From Clostridium fermenticellae (lineage in GTDB: Bacteria > Bacillota > Clostridia > Clostridiales > Clostridiaceae): a stretch of 64,000 nt of DNA. The stretch lies in contig NZ_CP032416.1 of assembly GCF_003600355.1 (NCBI RefSeq), positions 1,818,183-1,882,182 on the forward strand, read 5' to 3'. Below, piece by piece: positions 1 through 10,284 of the stretch. Positions within the stretch are counted from its first letter, which is position 1; each line of letters starts with the position of its first letter. Position numbers and translations under genes: made by a program. The notes under the pieces were generated by a model. It was not told the origin of the DNA, searched no databases, and saw only the letters and a program-made list of their open reading frames with translations.

Positions 1-1017
1 AAATACATCAAAGTTATTGATAAAAATCAAGTTATGGTTTTAAAAAAATATATATATTCTAAGTATAAAGATAATTCAAAAGTTGAAAATGCAAAATTAT
101 TATCTAATACAGTAAATCATATAATCTACTCAAAGCTAGAAGGACTTCCTAATGAATTTAAACAATCTATAAAGGTTGATACATTAAAAAATACCTTTAT
201 GCAGAACAAGGATTTAATTACTATATTTGATATGTTTAATTCGTGTCTCAAAAATAAGAACCTTTTAAATAATTTTACAGAAAATCTAAAAGCATGGATA
301 AACTCTTACTCAAACATCAAGATAAATTCTGAAGAATTCTATAACTACCTTAGCACAAGAAACATAACACTTGACAATACAGCTGCTAGTTCTATTGTCA
401 ATGAAACTACTACTTTTACAAAATACAAAAAACATATATATATAACAGCTGTATCTATAATTTTAATTACATCATTATGTGCATTTAACAAATTTTCACC
501 AAATACCTTCAGTGAAATAGGATATGAAAGCAGAGGTATTCTGGGAATAGATAATATTAGGACATCCTCTAAATTTCCGAATCTACATCTTCCAGTCTAT
601 ATGAGATATAGATCTATAAACAAAACAAAGTTGAAAAATTTTCTGGATAAGCGCAATTCCCTCCTGGCATCTGAACCATATTTTAGCACTATTATTAATA
701 CATCAAAAGAATTTAATTTAAATCCAGTTTTATTATTTGCAATAACAGGTCAAGAGCAGAACTTTGTTCCAAAAACTGATCCCACTGCATCAAAGATAGC
801 AAACAATCCTTTTAATGTTTATCATAGCTGGCAGGAGTATAATACAAACATAAAAGATTCTTCTCAAATAGCATCAAGAACAGTTATAAATTTAGCTAAA
901 GGCATGCCCAAAAATTCAAATCCATTTCTTTGGATTGGTAGACAATATGCAGAAGATAAAAATTGGGGAAATGGTATTGAATCAATATTTAATGAGTTAT
1001 CATCATATATAAAATAA
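1..1017 (+). CDS. Membrane-anchored lysozyme/glucosaminidase-like protein, 5' partial
   Basis: The reading frame is open to the first base of the window and the first ATG (position 34) has no ribosome-binding site, so the gene probably begins upstream. From that ATG 327 residues are seen. Residues ~135-150 form one hydrophobic segment (ITAVSIILITSLCAF); about 130 polar residues precede it. The part after residue ~205 resembles the lysozyme-like glucosaminidase fold (LNPVLLFAITGQEQNF, NNPFNVYHSW, and a FLWIGRQYAEDKNWGNGI stretch), which would face outward and cut peptidoglycan. The Glu of GQEQNF is the natural catalytic candidate. This is an inference from motif resemblance; the N-terminal domain is not recognised. 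Confidence 0.6.
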   Translation, partial: KYIKVIDKNQVMVLKKYIYSKYKDNSKVENAKLLSNTVNHIIYSKLEGLPNEFKQSIKVDTLKNTFMQNKDLITIFDMFNSCLKNKNLLNNFTENLKAWINSYSNIKINSEEFYNYLSTRNITLDNTAASSIVNETTTFTKYKKHIYITAVSIILITSLCAFNKFSPNTFSEIGYESRGILGIDNIRTSSKFPNLHLPVYMRYRSINKTKLKNFLDKRNSLLASEPYFSTIINTSKEFNLNPVLLFAITGQEQNFVPKTDPTASKIANNPFNVYHSWQEYNTNIKDSSQIASRTVINLAKGMPKNSNPFLWIGRQYAEDKNWGNGIESIFNELSSYIK

Positions 1018-1104
1018 AGATTCCTATACAATTAACAAATATAAAGCTATAATAAGGAATAATTGATATGATAATTAAAATTTACAAATTGGAGGACATT
1101 AGAG

Positions 1105-1716
1105 ATGAAAAAACTGGATAGGGATTTTTTTGATAGAGATTCATTAATAGTTGCACAGGAACTCTTAGGTAAAGTAATTGTTCATATTGTAGATGGTAAA
1201 AAACTTTCTGGTAAAATTGTTGAGGCTGAGGCCTATATGGGCATTACCGATAAAGCTGCACACTCTTACGGCGGCAGAAGAACTCCGCGTGTAGAAGTAA
1301 TGTACGGCAATCCAGGATTTTCTTATGTATTTATTGTTTACGGCATGCACTACTGCTTTAATGTAGTTACAAGAGAAAAGGGAAATCCTCAGGCTGTTTT
1401 GATAAGAGCTGTCGAACCTGTAGATGGTGTAGAATATATGGCTTTAAATAGATTTAACAAAAAATATGACTGCCTTACAAAAAAACAAATAAATAACCTT
1501 ACAAATGGACCTGGAAAACTATGCAAAGCCCTTCTTATTGATAAGAGTCTAAACGGTGAAGATTTATGTGGCAGTAACTTATATATAGAAGAAGGAGAAA
1601 ATGAGAAATTCAATAAAATAGCTTCTAAGCGTATTGGAATTGATTACGCAGAAGAAGCCAAAGACTACCTTTGGAGATTTTACATAGAAGATAATCTATA
1701 TATATCTGTAAAGTAA
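1105..1716 (+). CDS. 3-methyladenine DNA glycosylase (AAG/MPG family)
   Basis: 203 residues, the usual length of bacterial AAG-family enzymes, which remove alkylated purines at the start of base-excision repair. The N-terminus DFFDRDSLIVAQELLGK, the catalytic-Glu motif VEAEAYMG (residue ~42), the KAAHSYGGRRTPR loop and VYGMHYCFNVV are family hallmarks. A good ribosome-binding site (GGAGG) lies 9 nt before the ATG. The gene stands alone on the plus strand, with a hairpin overlapping its stop codon. Confidence 0.93.
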   Translation: MKKLDRDFFDRDSLIVAQELLGKVIVHIVDGKKLSGKIVEAEAYMGITDKAAHSYGGRRTPRVEVMYGNPGFSYVFIVYGMHYCFNVVTREKGNPQAVLIRAVEPVDGVEYMALNRFNKKYDCLTKKQINNLTNGPGKLCKALLIDKSLNGEDLCGSNLYIEEGENEKFNKIASKRIGIDYAEEAKDYLWRFYIEDNLYISVK

Positions 1717-1738
1717 CCAATTTTGTTACTTTACAGAT
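1704..1738. terminator. 14-bp perfect hairpin between convergent genes
   Basis: ATCTGTAAAGTAAC (1704-1717) pairs perfectly with GTTACTTTACAGAT (1725-1738) across a 7-nt loop. It overlaps the glycosylase stop codon and precedes the end of convergent argD. Neither side has a strong T-run, so it may be a weak bidirectional terminator. Confidence 0.5.
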
Positions 1739-1767
1739 CAAAAATCTTCAAATTTACTATTTAAATA

Positions 1768-2931
1768 TTAAAATGTTTTTATAACCTCTTCAAGCTTTAT
1801 AATAAACTTGTCTATGTCTTCTTTCTCTATATTAAGTGGAGGTAATATTCTTATAACATCTTTTCCTGCCGTTATCAGCAGAAGTTTATGTTCAAAACAT
1901 CTTTTACTAAATTCGCTCACATCAATGCTTAATTTCAATCCAAGCAAAAACCCCATTCCTTTAATTTCTTCTATTATATTATACTTTTCTTTAAGTTTCT
2001 TTAATTTAGATACCATATAATCACTTTTATCATCAACTTTATCTAATATTTTATTGTCTACAAGCTCATCTAAAACCGCACATCCAACTGCACAAGCAAG
2101 TGGATTTCCGCCAAAGGTACTTCCGTGATCTCCATGAGTTAAAACGGATGCTCTTTTATTTGTCATAACCGCGCCTATTGGAAATCCGGCTCCTAGTCCT
2201 TTTGCCATACAAATAACATCAGGTATAACATCAAATTTTTTATATGCAAACAAACTCCCAGTTCTACCTACGCCGCACTGAACTTCATCAAATATTAAGA
2301 GCGCATCATATTTTTCACATAATGCTTTTACTCCTTTTAAATACGCGCTATCCGCACAAACAACTCCACCTTCTCCTTGTATCGGTTCAATTATAATTCC
2401 GCAGACATCTTCATTTATCTTACTTTTTATATCTTCTATATCGTTGAACTTAGCATTTGTAGTTCCCCCAATTAAAGGTTCAAAGTCCTCTTGATATTTT
2501 TTCTGACCGGTAACAGATAATGCTCCCATAGTTCTTCCATGAAATGAATTATCCATATATATTATTATATTCTTTTTATTTCCGCCCTTTATCTTTCCAT
2601 ATTTTCTTGCAACTTTAAGTCCTCCTTCAATAGCTTCAGTGCCACTATTACAAAAAAATACAGCTTCATGATCACTTAAATCTGTTAATCTATTAGATAA
2701 TTTTACAGCTTTATCATTCCAGTAATAATTTGATATCTGTATTTCATTTTGGACCTGATCTGTTATAGCTTCAATTATTGCCGGATTACTATGTCCGAGA
2801 CAGTTTACTGCAACTCCAGATACAAAATCCATATATTCTGTACCTTTATCATCATATAGTTTACAGCCAATTCCTTTCTTAAAAATAACATCAAATCTTC
2901 CATAAGTATCCATTATATTGCTCTTTGGCAT
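1768..2931 (-). CDS. argD: Acetylornithine aminotransferase
   Basis: PLP-dependent class III aminotransferase converting N-acetylglutamate semialdehyde to N-acetylornithine. The 387-residue protein has the expected motifs: NSGTEAIEGGLKVARKY, SFHGRTMG, IIEPIQGEGGV, LIFDEVQCGVGRTG, and the PLP-lysine segment CMAKGLGAGFPIGA at about residue 245. The start is supported by an AGGGAG ribosome-binding site; it overlaps the end of argB by 19 bp, so the two are probably translationally coupled. It is the second gene of the argBD operon, divergent from argC. Confidence 0.95.
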   Translation of the reverse strand: MPKSNIMDTYGRFDVIFKKGIGCKLYDDKGTEYMDFVSGVAVNCLGHSNPAIIEAITDQVQNEIQISNYYWNDKAVKLSNRLTDLSDHEAVFFCNSGTEAIEGGLKVARKYGKIKGGNKKNIIIYMDNSFHGRTMGALSVTGQKKYQEDFEPLIGGTTNAKFNDIEDIKSKINEDVCGIIIEPIQGEGGVVCADSAYLKGVKALCEKYDALLIFDEVQCGVGRTGSLFAYKKFDVIPDVICMAKGLGAGFPIGAVMTNKRASVLTHGDHGSTFGGNPLACAVGCAVLDELVDNKILDKVDDKSDYMVSKLKKLKEKYNIIEEIKGMGFLLGLKLSIDVSEFSKRCFEHKLLLITAGKDVIRILPPLNIEKEDIDKFIIKLEEVIKTF

Positions 2932-3818
2932 CGCTTTTCTCTCCCTTCCAATTCCCTTGTAATCTTTGTACCAGAACTATTTATTATATCTAAAATTGCA
3001 CTATGATCCTTCCTGCCATCTATAAGATGCACATTTTTAGTACCATCTTCAATTGCTTCTATACAGCATTCCATTTTTGGAATCATTCCACCATCAATTA
3101 CTTTTTCTCTAATATATTTTTTTATCATACTCGGAGTTATTTCACTTATTATACTGCTTTCATCATTTACATCTTTATATACTCCCTTTACATCTGTGAG
3201 TATTATTAGCTTTTCAGCCTTGAGAGATGAACTAATCGCTGATGCAGCATAATCTGCATTTATATTATATCTATTTCCATTTAAATCACATCCAATAGGT
3301 GCTATAACTGGCACCCTCCCTCTCTCAATCAGATTTGAAATAAGATTTTTATTTATACTCGCAACTTCTCCAACAAAGCCTATATCTATTTTTTTATTTC
3401 CATTATATACATATTTCTTTTTAGCCTTAATCAAATTACTGTCCCTTCCACTCAGCCCAACAGCACTTATGCCATGATTGCTTAGTCTAGCCGATATATC
3501 TTTATTAATATGTCCTGAAAGAACCATTTCAACTACATCCATAACATTTTCATCAGTGACTCTAAGTCCATTTACAAACTTACTTTCTATGTTAACCCTA
3601 TCAAGCCACTTTGATATTTCCGGTCCTCCACCATGAACTATTACAATATCAATACCTACATGTTTCATCATTACTATATCTTCTATAAAGGCATTTGCAG
3701 CCTCTCTATTTTTCAATATACTTCCGCCATATTTTATTACAAAAGTTTTACCTATGAATTTTTTTAATAAAGGTAACGGATCAAATTCTAAAGACTTAGG
3801 GTCCCCATTATTTATCAT
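2913..3818 (-). CDS. argB: Acetylglutamate kinase
   Basis: Second step of arginine biosynthesis: phosphorylates N-acetylglutamate. Motifs include FVIKYGGS near the N-terminus, VIVHGGGPEIS, and IILTDVKGVY in the nucleotide-binding part. The open frame reaches position 3881, but that upstream ATG lies inside the -35 element of the predicted promoter. I therefore place the start at 3818 (MINNGDP), giving 301 residues, close to the family norm. argD follows with a 19-bp overlap. Confidence 0.93.
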   Translation of the reverse strand: MINNGDPKSLEFDPLPLLKKFIGKTFVIKYGGSILKNREAANAFIEDIVMMKHVGIDIVIVHGGGPEISKWLDRVNIESKFVNGLRVTDENVMDVVEMVLSGHINKDISARLSNHGISAVGLSGRDSNLIKAKKKYVYNGNKKIDIGFVGEVASINKNLISNLIERGRVPVIAPIGCDLNGNRYNINADYAASAISSSLKAEKLIILTDVKGVYKDVNDESSIISEITPSMIKKYIREKVIDGGMIPKMECCIEAIEDGTKNVHLIDGRKDHSAILDIINSSGTKITRELEGREKRCQRAI

Positions 3819-3852
3819 CTGCCACACCAACCTTATTGATTTTATACGAATA

Positions 3853-3881
3853 ATTATACTATCTATTTTATTAATATGCAA
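3853..3881 (-). promoter_or_regulatory. argBD promoter (sigma-A type)
   Basis: Reading leftward, TTGCAT (3876-3881), a 17-nt spacer, then TATAAT (3853-3858). It implies a start near 3846 and rules out the ATG at 3881 as the argB start. Confidence 0.75.
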
Positions 3882-3909
3882 TATATTTTAAATCTTTTTT
3901 TATTTTTTA

Positions 3910-3938
3910 TTGCATAATAATATTATTTTATGTATAAT
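3910..3938 (+). promoter_or_regulatory. argC promoter (sigma-A type)
   Basis: TTGCAT (3910-3915), a 17-nt spacer, TATAAT (3933-3938): the same hexamers and spacing as the divergent argBD promoter, with only 28 bp between the two -35 boxes. AT-rich sequence around both -10 boxes could hold ArgR operators, but I cannot define an ARG box with confidence. Confidence 0.75.
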
Positions 3939-3978
3939 TATTTTTATTGAATTTAATAGTTATTTGGGAGTGGTAAAA

Positions 3979-5019
3979 ATGATAAAAGCAGGTATAATAG
4001 GTTCTACTGGATATGCCGGACAGCAGTTAGTATGGCTTTTAAGCAAACACACAGATGTAAAAATAGTTTTTTTATGTTCTCACAGTTATGATGGAAGTTA
4101 TTATAATAATATATACAAAAACTATACTGGTTACTCAAAAGATATTTGCATAAATATGCAGGAAGCTGAAAATAAATTTAGTGATATAAATATTTTATTT
4201 ATTGCCCTTCCTCACGGCAAATCCTTTAATATAGTAAAAAAAGCTTTAGATAAAGGTGTTAAAGTAATAGATCTTGGTGCTGATTTCAGAATAAAAAACA
4301 AAGAAACCTACAAGAAGTGGTATGGAATAGAACATACAAGCAGCAATTTATTAAGTAAATCTATATATGGACTTCCAGAGATAAATAGAGAAAAGATTAA
4401 AGAAGCTTCTCTTATAGCAAATCCTGGATGTTATCCAACAGCAAGCATACTAGCTTTAACTCCTCTTTTAAAGAATAATTTGATACATACGGATTCCATC
4501 ATAATAGATGCAAAATCAGGGGCAACTGGTGCCGGCAGATCTGCTAAAATTGACAATATATTTACAGAATGCAATGAATCAATAAAAGCATATTCTGTTG
4601 CCTGTCACAGGCATACTCCGGAGATAGAACAGGAACTTTCAAACATATCCAACACTGATATTAAACTTACATTTACACCTCATCTTGTTCCTATGAATAG
4701 AGGTATACTATCTATATGTTATGCTACACTTAATAAAAAAGGAATTACCGAAAAGGATATATATGATATGTATCGTAAATTTTATATGGGAGAACAATTT
4801 GTAAAGGTTGTTGACTTCATGCCCGAAACCAGATGGGTTAGAGGTTCTAACATGTGCCATATAGGATTAAGAGTTGACTTAAGGACTAATAGAATAATTG
4901 TCGGATCAGCAATAGATAACCTTATGAAAGGTGCAGCAAGTCAAGCCGTTCAAAATATGAATTTGATGTTTGGTTTAGAAGAATCTAAGTGCATTGACTT
5001 TCCATCTATGGCATTATAA
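3979..5019 (+). CDS. argC: N-acetyl-gamma-glutamyl-phosphate reductase
   Basis: NADPH-dependent reductase for the third step of arginine synthesis. [18 protein letters not shown] is the N-terminal Rossmann motif; the catalytic Cys151 lies in [19 protein letters not shown] and the HRHTPEIEQ segment are also typical. The longer open frame begins at 3910, inside the promoter's -35 box, so the ATG at 3979 with GGGAGTGG before it is the real start (346 residues). argJ/argA, argF, argG and argH are not in the window. Confidence 0.95.
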   Translation: MIKAGIIGSTGYAGQQLVWLLSKHTDVKIVFLCSHSYDGSYYNNIYKNYTGYSKDICINMQEAENKFSDINILFIALPHGKSFNIVKKALDKGVKVIDLGADFRIKNKETYKKWYGIEHTSSNLLSKSIYGLPEINREKIKEASLIANPGCYPTASILALTPLLKNNLIHTDSIIIDAKSGATGAGRSAKIDNIFTECNESIKAYSVACHRHTPEIEQELSNISNTDIKLTFTPHLVPMNRGILSICYATLNKKGITEKDIYDMYRKFYMGEQFVKVVDFMPETRWVRGSNMCHIGLRVDLRTNRIIVGSAIDNLMKGAASQAVQNMNLMFGLEESKCIDFPSMAL

Positions 5020-5025
5020 TCCCCA

Positions 5026-5280
5026 TATAGGGCTTGTAACTGAAAGCTTAACTTATGCGCAGACCAGGATTTCCAAAATTAAGACACATTAAAAAATTTT
5101 GTAGTAAGTCTTAGCGGAGCGTTATTAAAAATCTTAGTGGATTTTATATGTTTGAACAAAGTGAGTTTATAAAATCTGCTTAGATTTTTATGAACGCAAG
5201 CTTACACTTACTAGAAATTTTTTACGTGACGTATTTTGGAAATCCTGGTCTGCGCATAAGTTAAGCTTCTACTTGTAAAC
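5026..5280. repeat. Palindromic element copy A (type I, full length)
   Basis: Begins TATAGGG 7 nt after the argC stop. The outer 36-nt arms (AAGCTTAACTTATGCGC... to ...GCGCATAAGTTAAGCTT) are perfect reverse complements. Internal arms continue the pairing to an apical loop near 5149-5169 (TTTGAACAAAGTGAGTTTA). The whole unit folds as one long hairpin. No coding potential. Confidence 0.9.
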
Positions 5281-5424
5281 TCTAATAGGATTTGTAATTT
5301 TAAAGTTAATTTATACCAGAGGGAGATGCTGACAAAATATAGGTACATTAAATGCTTTTATTGTACCGGATTTTGGCAGCATCTCCCGGGGGATGGATTA
5401 ACTTTTCAGTTACAAGCCCATATT
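5281..5424. repeat. Palindromic element copy A2 (type II, short)
   Basis: A second, different hairpin directly follows copy A. Arms AGTTAATTTATACC...GGGAGATGCTG and CAGCATCTCCC...GGATTAACT enclose a short AT-rich loop. Its right end (CAGTTACAAGCCC) is complementary to the left end of copy A (GGGCTTGTAACTG), so A and A2 together form one composite block ending 2 nt before the spoVR stop. Confidence 0.8.
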
Positions 5425-5425
5425 T

Positions 5426-6790
5426 CTAGGAGTAAATAACCTTATTTTCATCACATACTATTTTTGTTTTCCTTCCATCCATATAAGTCTTTAAAACGAC
5501 TTTATGTTTCCACAAATCAACTACATATTTAAGAGTCTCTATTGTATACTTTAACTGGAGTTCTCTGCCATCAAACACATGCTCTAGGGTCAGTGTTTTG
5601 TCAAATCTTGAACAGTCTGTAATTATTATATAAGGAATACTACCAACCCCACATGAATTACTCAAGGTATCTCTTATATTTTTCCATCCTGTTTCATCTG
5701 AGATTTCTTCTATTATAATATTCCTATTTTTTTCAATATACTCAAATAAATTCAATTTATTACATAGTTCTTCTGTAAAATATCTTCTAATAAATGATGA
5801 ATCTCTTTCCATTTCTCTAACTTCAAATATTTTTTCAATTCCATACTTTTCAGCTAAATTTTTATACAACTCAAATCCAAGAAAATATGGATTTACGCTG
5901 CCTTGAAGAGGAACAATTACATCATTGTGTCTTTTTATAAATTCTATATATAGATCAGGTGGCAAATCTAGTTTCTTTAATATATTATAGTGCCAGAAAC
6001 TAGCCCATCCCTCATTCATTATTTTAGTTTCAATCTGTGGTATAAAATACATTGTCTCTTTTCTTACTATATCTATAATATTTTTCTGCCATTCCTCAAG
6101 TTCACCATACTTTGATATAAACCCAAGCATATCCTCAACTGGTTCCTGAGGAATTTTCTCTAAATTTGGAGGTTCTTTTTTATTTTTAGGAATTATTATA
6201 CTATCTCGTAAATCATCATTTTTATAATCATTAATTTTCCTTTTTTTTATTTCCTCATCAGTCAAATATTTAAATCCCACTGCCCTGTTTGTTTGAAATT
6301 TAAGAGCATGAGCTGCATTCAGCATTTTCTCTACTTCTATATACCCTATACTCGGATCATTTATATATGATCTTATCATATCTGCATGATTCTTAAACAT
6401 TTCTACTGTATATTCGGCATTTGTACCCTGTTTAAACAATCTATTATTTTTAAAAAAATCATTATGTCCATAAACATGTGCTATAGTTAATATTTGAAGT
6501 AGTTTTGTATTATCTTTCATTAAATAAGCTATGCATGGATTTGAATTTATAACCATCTCATAAGGCAGACCTGTAAGATTATAATTATATAATGTCTTTA
6601 GCTTTTCATATCCTTTTCCAAAACTCCAGTGCGGATACATAGAAGGCATACCTACATATACTTCATAAGCAATCATTTCATTGTAGTTTATTATCTCAAA
6701 CTCTTGAGGATAGTAATCTAATCCAAAATCTTGTGCTATTGCCTCAATTTTTTCATTCCAATATTCAAGCTCCTTTAAAGTATACTCCAA
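5426..6790 (-). CDS. spoVR: SpoVR family protein
   Basis: 454 residues matching stage V sporulation protein R, involved in spore cortex formation in Bacillus; biochemical activity unknown. Recognisable segments are FEIINYNEMIAYEVYVGMP, YPHWSFGKGYE, VINSNPCIAYLM, HVYGHNDFFKNN and MNEGWASFWHYNI. The start is TTG (6788-6790), preceded at good spacing by a GGGGGGAG ribosome-binding site. Last gene of prkA-yhbH-spoVR, a cluster conserved in many bacteria; 14 nt separate it from yhbH. Confidence 0.93.
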   Translation of the reverse strand: MEYTLKELEYWNEKIEAIAQDFGLDYYPQEFEIINYNEMIAYEVYVGMPSMYPHWSFGKGYEKLKTLYNYNLTGLPYEMVINSNPCIAYLMKDNTKLLQILTIAHVYGHNDFFKNNRLFKQGTNAEYTVEMFKNHADMIRSYINDPSIGYIEVEKMLNAAHALKFQTNRAVGFKYLTDEEIKKRKINDYKNDDLRDSIIIPKNKKEPPNLEKIPQEPVEDMLGFISKYGELEEWQKNIIDIVRKETMYFIPQIETKIMNEGWASFWHYNILKKLDLPPDLYIEFIKRHNDVIVPLQGSVNPYFLGFELYKNLAEKYGIEKIFEVREMERDSSFIRRYFTEELCNKLNLFEYIEKNRNIIIEEISDETGWKNIRDTLSNSCGVGSIPYIIITDCSRFDKTLTLEHVFDGRELQLKYTIETLKYVVDLWKHKVVLKTYMDGRKTKIVCDENKVIYS

Positions 6791-6804
6791 GTTTTTTCTC
6801 CCCC

Positions 6805-8028
6805 CTATTCAGTATCATTCTTTATATCAACTGTCAGCATTTCTTTTAGAGCATTCCACATATCTTCTTTCTTTTTTATAGATACCGGAACAAAGTTATT
6901 TCTTTTTACCTCATTTGAGTATCTTTTTTTTATTGCACTTGTATAGCCATATGCCATTATTTCAGCATAACCAAATAAATTACACACATCACACAATTTA
7001 TTTGCTGACTTAACAGCCCTGTCATTATCTTCACTCCAGTTATCACCATCACTTACATGAAAAGCATATATATTCCAAATAGATGGATTATATTTTTCTC
7101 TTATCATTTCAAGGGCTTTATTATATCCACTTGATATATACGTTCCACCAGATTCAACCTTGTGAAAAAATTCATCCTCAGTTACTATTTTTGCAATTGT
7201 AGAATGTGCAATGAATTCTATTTCAACAGTTGAATACTTCATTCTAATAAAATGGTAAAGCATAAGATAAAATGATCTTGCCAAGTATTTCTTAGTTGGA
7301 TCCATAGATGCTGATGTATCCATAATACAAATTACAACTGCATTATATTCTTTTTTAAGCACAGGTTTAACTCTGTAATACCTAAGATCATCTTCTTTAA
7401 ATGGAAACCTTCCACTTAGTTTCCCATCTTCTAGCTTGTATCTTTTTTCCAATTTTTGATCTACATTATAGAGATCACTGTCTTTAGATAGTGCACGCTT
7501 CATTCCCTGTTTTCTCTTTAATTTTTCAACAACAGTCCTCTTTTTTGCAAGCCTTGGTGGTATTCCTTTTTTTTGATAACCACATTTCTTTCTTGATGAT
7601 TCAAACACAATTTCAGAATACTTCTTCTTACTTAAGTTAGGGAGATTTAAATCTTCAAATATATATTCCATTATTTCATCTATCGTAACTTCAGTTTCAT
7701 ATATATCTTCGCCCTCTTCATTTCCAGCTCTGCTTCCCTCTTTTTTATTTCCATCTTTTGATGTTCCTATCACATCTCCTCTTTTTTCTGTTCCATTACC
7801 ACTTCCAACTCCGGGAACATTTTTTCCATATATAAATTTATACTCTTTAAGCCCTTTTATTGGAATCTTTATTTTTTTATTTCTATCAGTCTGCCCAACT
7901 ATACTTTCCTCAGACAATATATCAACAAGGTTTTTCTTTATTGAATCTTCAACCAGCTGTCTGTTCCGTCTTCTATCCTCAACTGCCCTATCATGATCTA
8001 TTGGAGTAAACTCTCTGAATATGGCCAT
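6805..8028 (-). CDS. yhbH: YhbH/YeaH family protein (DUF444, vWA-like)
   Basis: About 407 residues of the DUF444 family, which occurs next to PrkA. The C-terminal half resembles a von Willebrand A domain, with [10 protein letters not shown] as the metal-ion site (DxSxS). The N-terminal half is basic and low-complexity ([19 protein letters not shown]). I use the ATG at 8028 ([15 protein letters not shown]), preceded by AAGGAC, and not the upstream in-frame ATG at 8061, which lies inside prkA. It begins 4 nt after the prkA stop. Confidence 0.92.
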   Translation of the reverse strand: MAIFREFTPIDHDRAVEDRRRNRQLVEDSIKKNLVDILSEESIVGQTDRNKKIKIPIKGLKEYKFIYGKNVPGVGSGNGTEKRGDVIGTSKDGNKKEGSRAGNEEGEDIYETEVTIDEIMEYIFEDLNLPNLSKKKYSEIVFESSRKKCGYQKKGIPPRLAKKRTVVEKLKRKQGMKRALSKDSDLYNVDQKLEKRYKLEDGKLSGRFPFKEDDLRYYRVKPVLKKEYNAVVICIMDTSASMDPTKKYLARSFYLMLYHFIRMKYSTVEIEFIAHSTIAKIVTEDEFFHKVESGGTYISSGYNKALEMIREKYNPSIWNIYAFHVSDGDNWSEDNDRAVKSANKLCDVCNLFGYAEIMAYGYTSAIKKRYSNEVKRNNFVPVSIKKKEDMWNALKEMLTVDIKNDTE

Positions 8029-8032
8029 ATTA

Positions 8033-9955
8033 TCAGTCCTTCCATAAGTTGTTAGCCGCATATTTTAGTATAACATCACAACAATGATCACAATATCCAT
8101 TCTTCTTCATTTCATCAACCATTGAATTATACTTTTCATCCTGCTCCTTATCTCTAACTTTAGATTTCGTTATAATACGGGACATTTCTCTTACGGATGA
8201 AGTTATTTTTTTCTCAATTGCCTCTTTTAAGGGCTCATAGGATGTATATTCAAGCTTTTCTCCTTTTCTCATCATGTAGAACATATATGATGTTACATCT
8301 GATCTAAAACCCTTTGCAGAACTCTCAGAGATCCCTATCTGCTCCTCGATTGATCTCATAAAGTTTTCATCAGGTTCCAGCTGCTCTCCGGTTGAATTAT
8401 CTTTAATTTTTGTCTTATTTACATAAGCCTCAGAATGATCTAAATAATTATTAAACAAACTTTCAGCTTGTTCCTTAAAACTCTGTATAAATGCTTTAGT
8501 AATTTCTTTCTCCAATATTTTATTATATTCTTTTCTTATAGTATCCTGTATAAATGCTAAATATTTTTTCTTTACATCATCAGATGTATCCAGGTCACGT
8601 ACTGATTTTATTATACTTTCCATCACACTTAAAGGATTTATACACTTAAATTCTGAATTTGAAAGAGCATTATCTATAGCTTTTACTATAAACCTAGTGG
8701 ATATTCCATCCATTCCCTCTCTGATTCCAGCTTCATCTCTAAGCTCTGTTATATCTATTCTCTTTGTAGTACCCTTCTCAACTATCTCTTCTCCATTGTA
8801 TATCTTTAATTTAGTAAACTGATCAACTTTATTTGATGGTTTAAGTCTTGTAAGTATTGCAAACATAGCTGCAATTTCAATTGTATGCGGTGCTATATGG
8901 GCTTTAAAATTACTCTTCCCAAGTATTTTTTTATATATCTTTATCTCTTCATTTAGTTCAAGACAGTAAGGTACCTCTACCTTTACTATCCTATCTAACA
9001 CAGCTTCGTTTGTATGATCCGATTTAAATTTATCCCACTCAGCTTCATTTGAATGTGCAATTATTACTCCATCAAAGTATATCATAGACCCCTTTCCTGG
9101 TGATGGTATTGACTTCTCCTGGGTAGCAGTTATTATGGTATGAAGATATTCAACATCATTCTTAAATACTTCTATAAACTCAACTAAACCTCTATTGCCG
9201 ACATTAAAGGCTCCATTTAATGAAAATATTCTTGGATCATCCTCTGGATATAAATCCATCTTTGATATATCTACAGAGCCGACTAAAACAGAGGTATCCT
9301 GATTATTTGGATCAACAGGAGGAACTACTCCTATTCCTTTTCGTGATCTTATCGAAAATCCAGTTTTCACAACCGGGAATTTCTCGAACTCCCCTTTAAA
9401 CTCTTCTCTCAATCTGTACCTACATTCAGGACATAAATCCCCTTCAATCTTCACACCTAACTTTTGTTCAAATTCGCCTCTTAAATGTTTTGGTATAAGA
9501 TGAAGGGGCTCCTCCCTCATAGGGCAGCCCTCTAAGCTGTATACGGGGCTGCTCTTTTCAAGTGCCTTCTTAATGGATTCTACAATAGATGACTTTCCTG
9601 ATCCCACAGGTCCAACTAAATATAATACCTGTCTTGATTCTTCACCTTCCATAGCTGCTGAATAAAAATAACTGGCTATCTTCATTAGGGTTTTATCAAT
9701 TCCGAAAAAATTATCTTTGAAAAATCCATAGCTCTTTATATTTTCATTTCCGTATATTCTTCTTATTCTAAGATTTTCCTCAGGTTTTAGAATTCTTACA
9801 CCTTTGCTGGCTATAATATCATAAATCCTCTTATGAGCAAGTGCTGTGATCCCGGGATTTTGTTTTACTACGTCTAGATATTCCAAAAATGTGCCCGAAA
9901 AATTCTCTTTTTTTCTTTTTTCTCTATCCATCTTAATCAATTCCTTAAAATCCAT
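8033..9955 (-). CDS. prkA: PrkA family serine protein kinase (AAA+ domain)
   Basis: 640 residues. N-terminal AAA+ domain with Walker [10 protein letters not shown] and Walker-B-like [21 protein letters not shown]-terminal PrkA kinase-like region with [17 protein letters not shown]. In Bacillus PrkA supports sporulation, and its enteric homologue acts with YeaH in nitrogen starvation. A strong GGAGGTTATAGA site fixes the start at 9955, with 18 codons fewer than the longest frame. First gene of the operon with yhbH and spoVR. Confidence 0.94.
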   Translation of the reverse strand: MDFKELIKMDREKRKKENFSGTFLEYLDVVKQNPGITALAHKRIYDIIASKGVRILKPEENLRIRRIYGNENIKSYGFFKDNFFGIDKTLMKIASYFYSAAMEGEESRQVLYLVGPVGSGKSSIVESIKKALEKSSPVYSLEGCPMREEPLHLIPKHLRGEFEQKLGVKIEGDLCPECRYRLREEFKGEFEKFPVVKTGFSIRSRKGIGVVPPVDPNNQDTSVLVGSVDISKMDLYPEDDPRIFSLNGAFNVGNRGLVEFIEVFKNDVEYLHTIITATQEKSIPSPGKGSMIYFDGVIIAHSNEAEWDKFKSDHTNEAVLDRIVKVEVPYCLELNEEIKIYKKILGKSNFKAHIAPHTIEIAAMFAILTRLKPSNKVDQFTKLKIYNGEEIVEKGTTKRIDITELRDEAGIREGMDGISTRFIVKAIDNALSNSEFKCINPLSVMESIIKSVRDLDTSDDVKKKYLAFIQDTIRKEYNKILEKEITKAFIQSFKEQAESLFNNYLDHSEAYVNKTKIKDNSTGEQLEPDENFMRSIEEQIGISESSAKGFRSDVTSYMFYMMRKGEKLEYTSYEPLKEAIEKKITSSVREMSRIITKSKVRDKEQDEKYNSMVDEMKKNGYCDHCCDVILKYAANNLWKD

Positions 9956-10055
9956 TCTATAACCTCCATAAAGTAATATCATTGATTTGTATTTAAATAA
10001 ACATTTCAATAATCTTTGTAGTATTTATATTAATTTTTTGCACATTTTAGAACAA

Positions 10056-10113
10056 TATAGGATTTGTAATTCCGAGCTTAAGTTATACTCCAGCTTGCAT
10101 TTATAAACTCTAT
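10056..10113. repeat. Solo-end remnant of the palindromic element
   Basis: TATAGGATTTGTAATTCCGAG... joined directly to ...AGCTTGCATTTATAAACTCTAT: only the two termini of the element (compare 52208-52468), the entire interior being absent. It lies 100 nt upstream of prkA. Confidence 0.65.
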
Positions 10114-10160
10114 GGCTCAGATAACTTTATAATTAGCCCTTTTGATTTAACAAAAAACAT

Positions 10161-10196
10161 AAAAAAACTGCTGATAAAACAATGTTTATCAACAGT
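10161..10196 (-). terminator. purL intrinsic terminator
   Basis: Read leftward: ACTGTTGATAAA, loop, TTTATCAGCAGT, then seven T. It lies about 90 nt after the purL stop and is a canonical rho-independent terminator. Confidence 0.88.
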
Positions 10197-10284
10197 TCAA
10201 GGACTATTTAAATATTGCCTTGATATTATAATATGAGTAAAAAGTTACATATATATTATTTGCAGTTATATAAATAAATATACA

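Noticed and set aside
5020-5425. CRISPR array or tandem repeat
   Set aside because: The repeats are inverted arms of hairpins with no regular spacers; nothing like a repeat-spacer unit occurs in the window.
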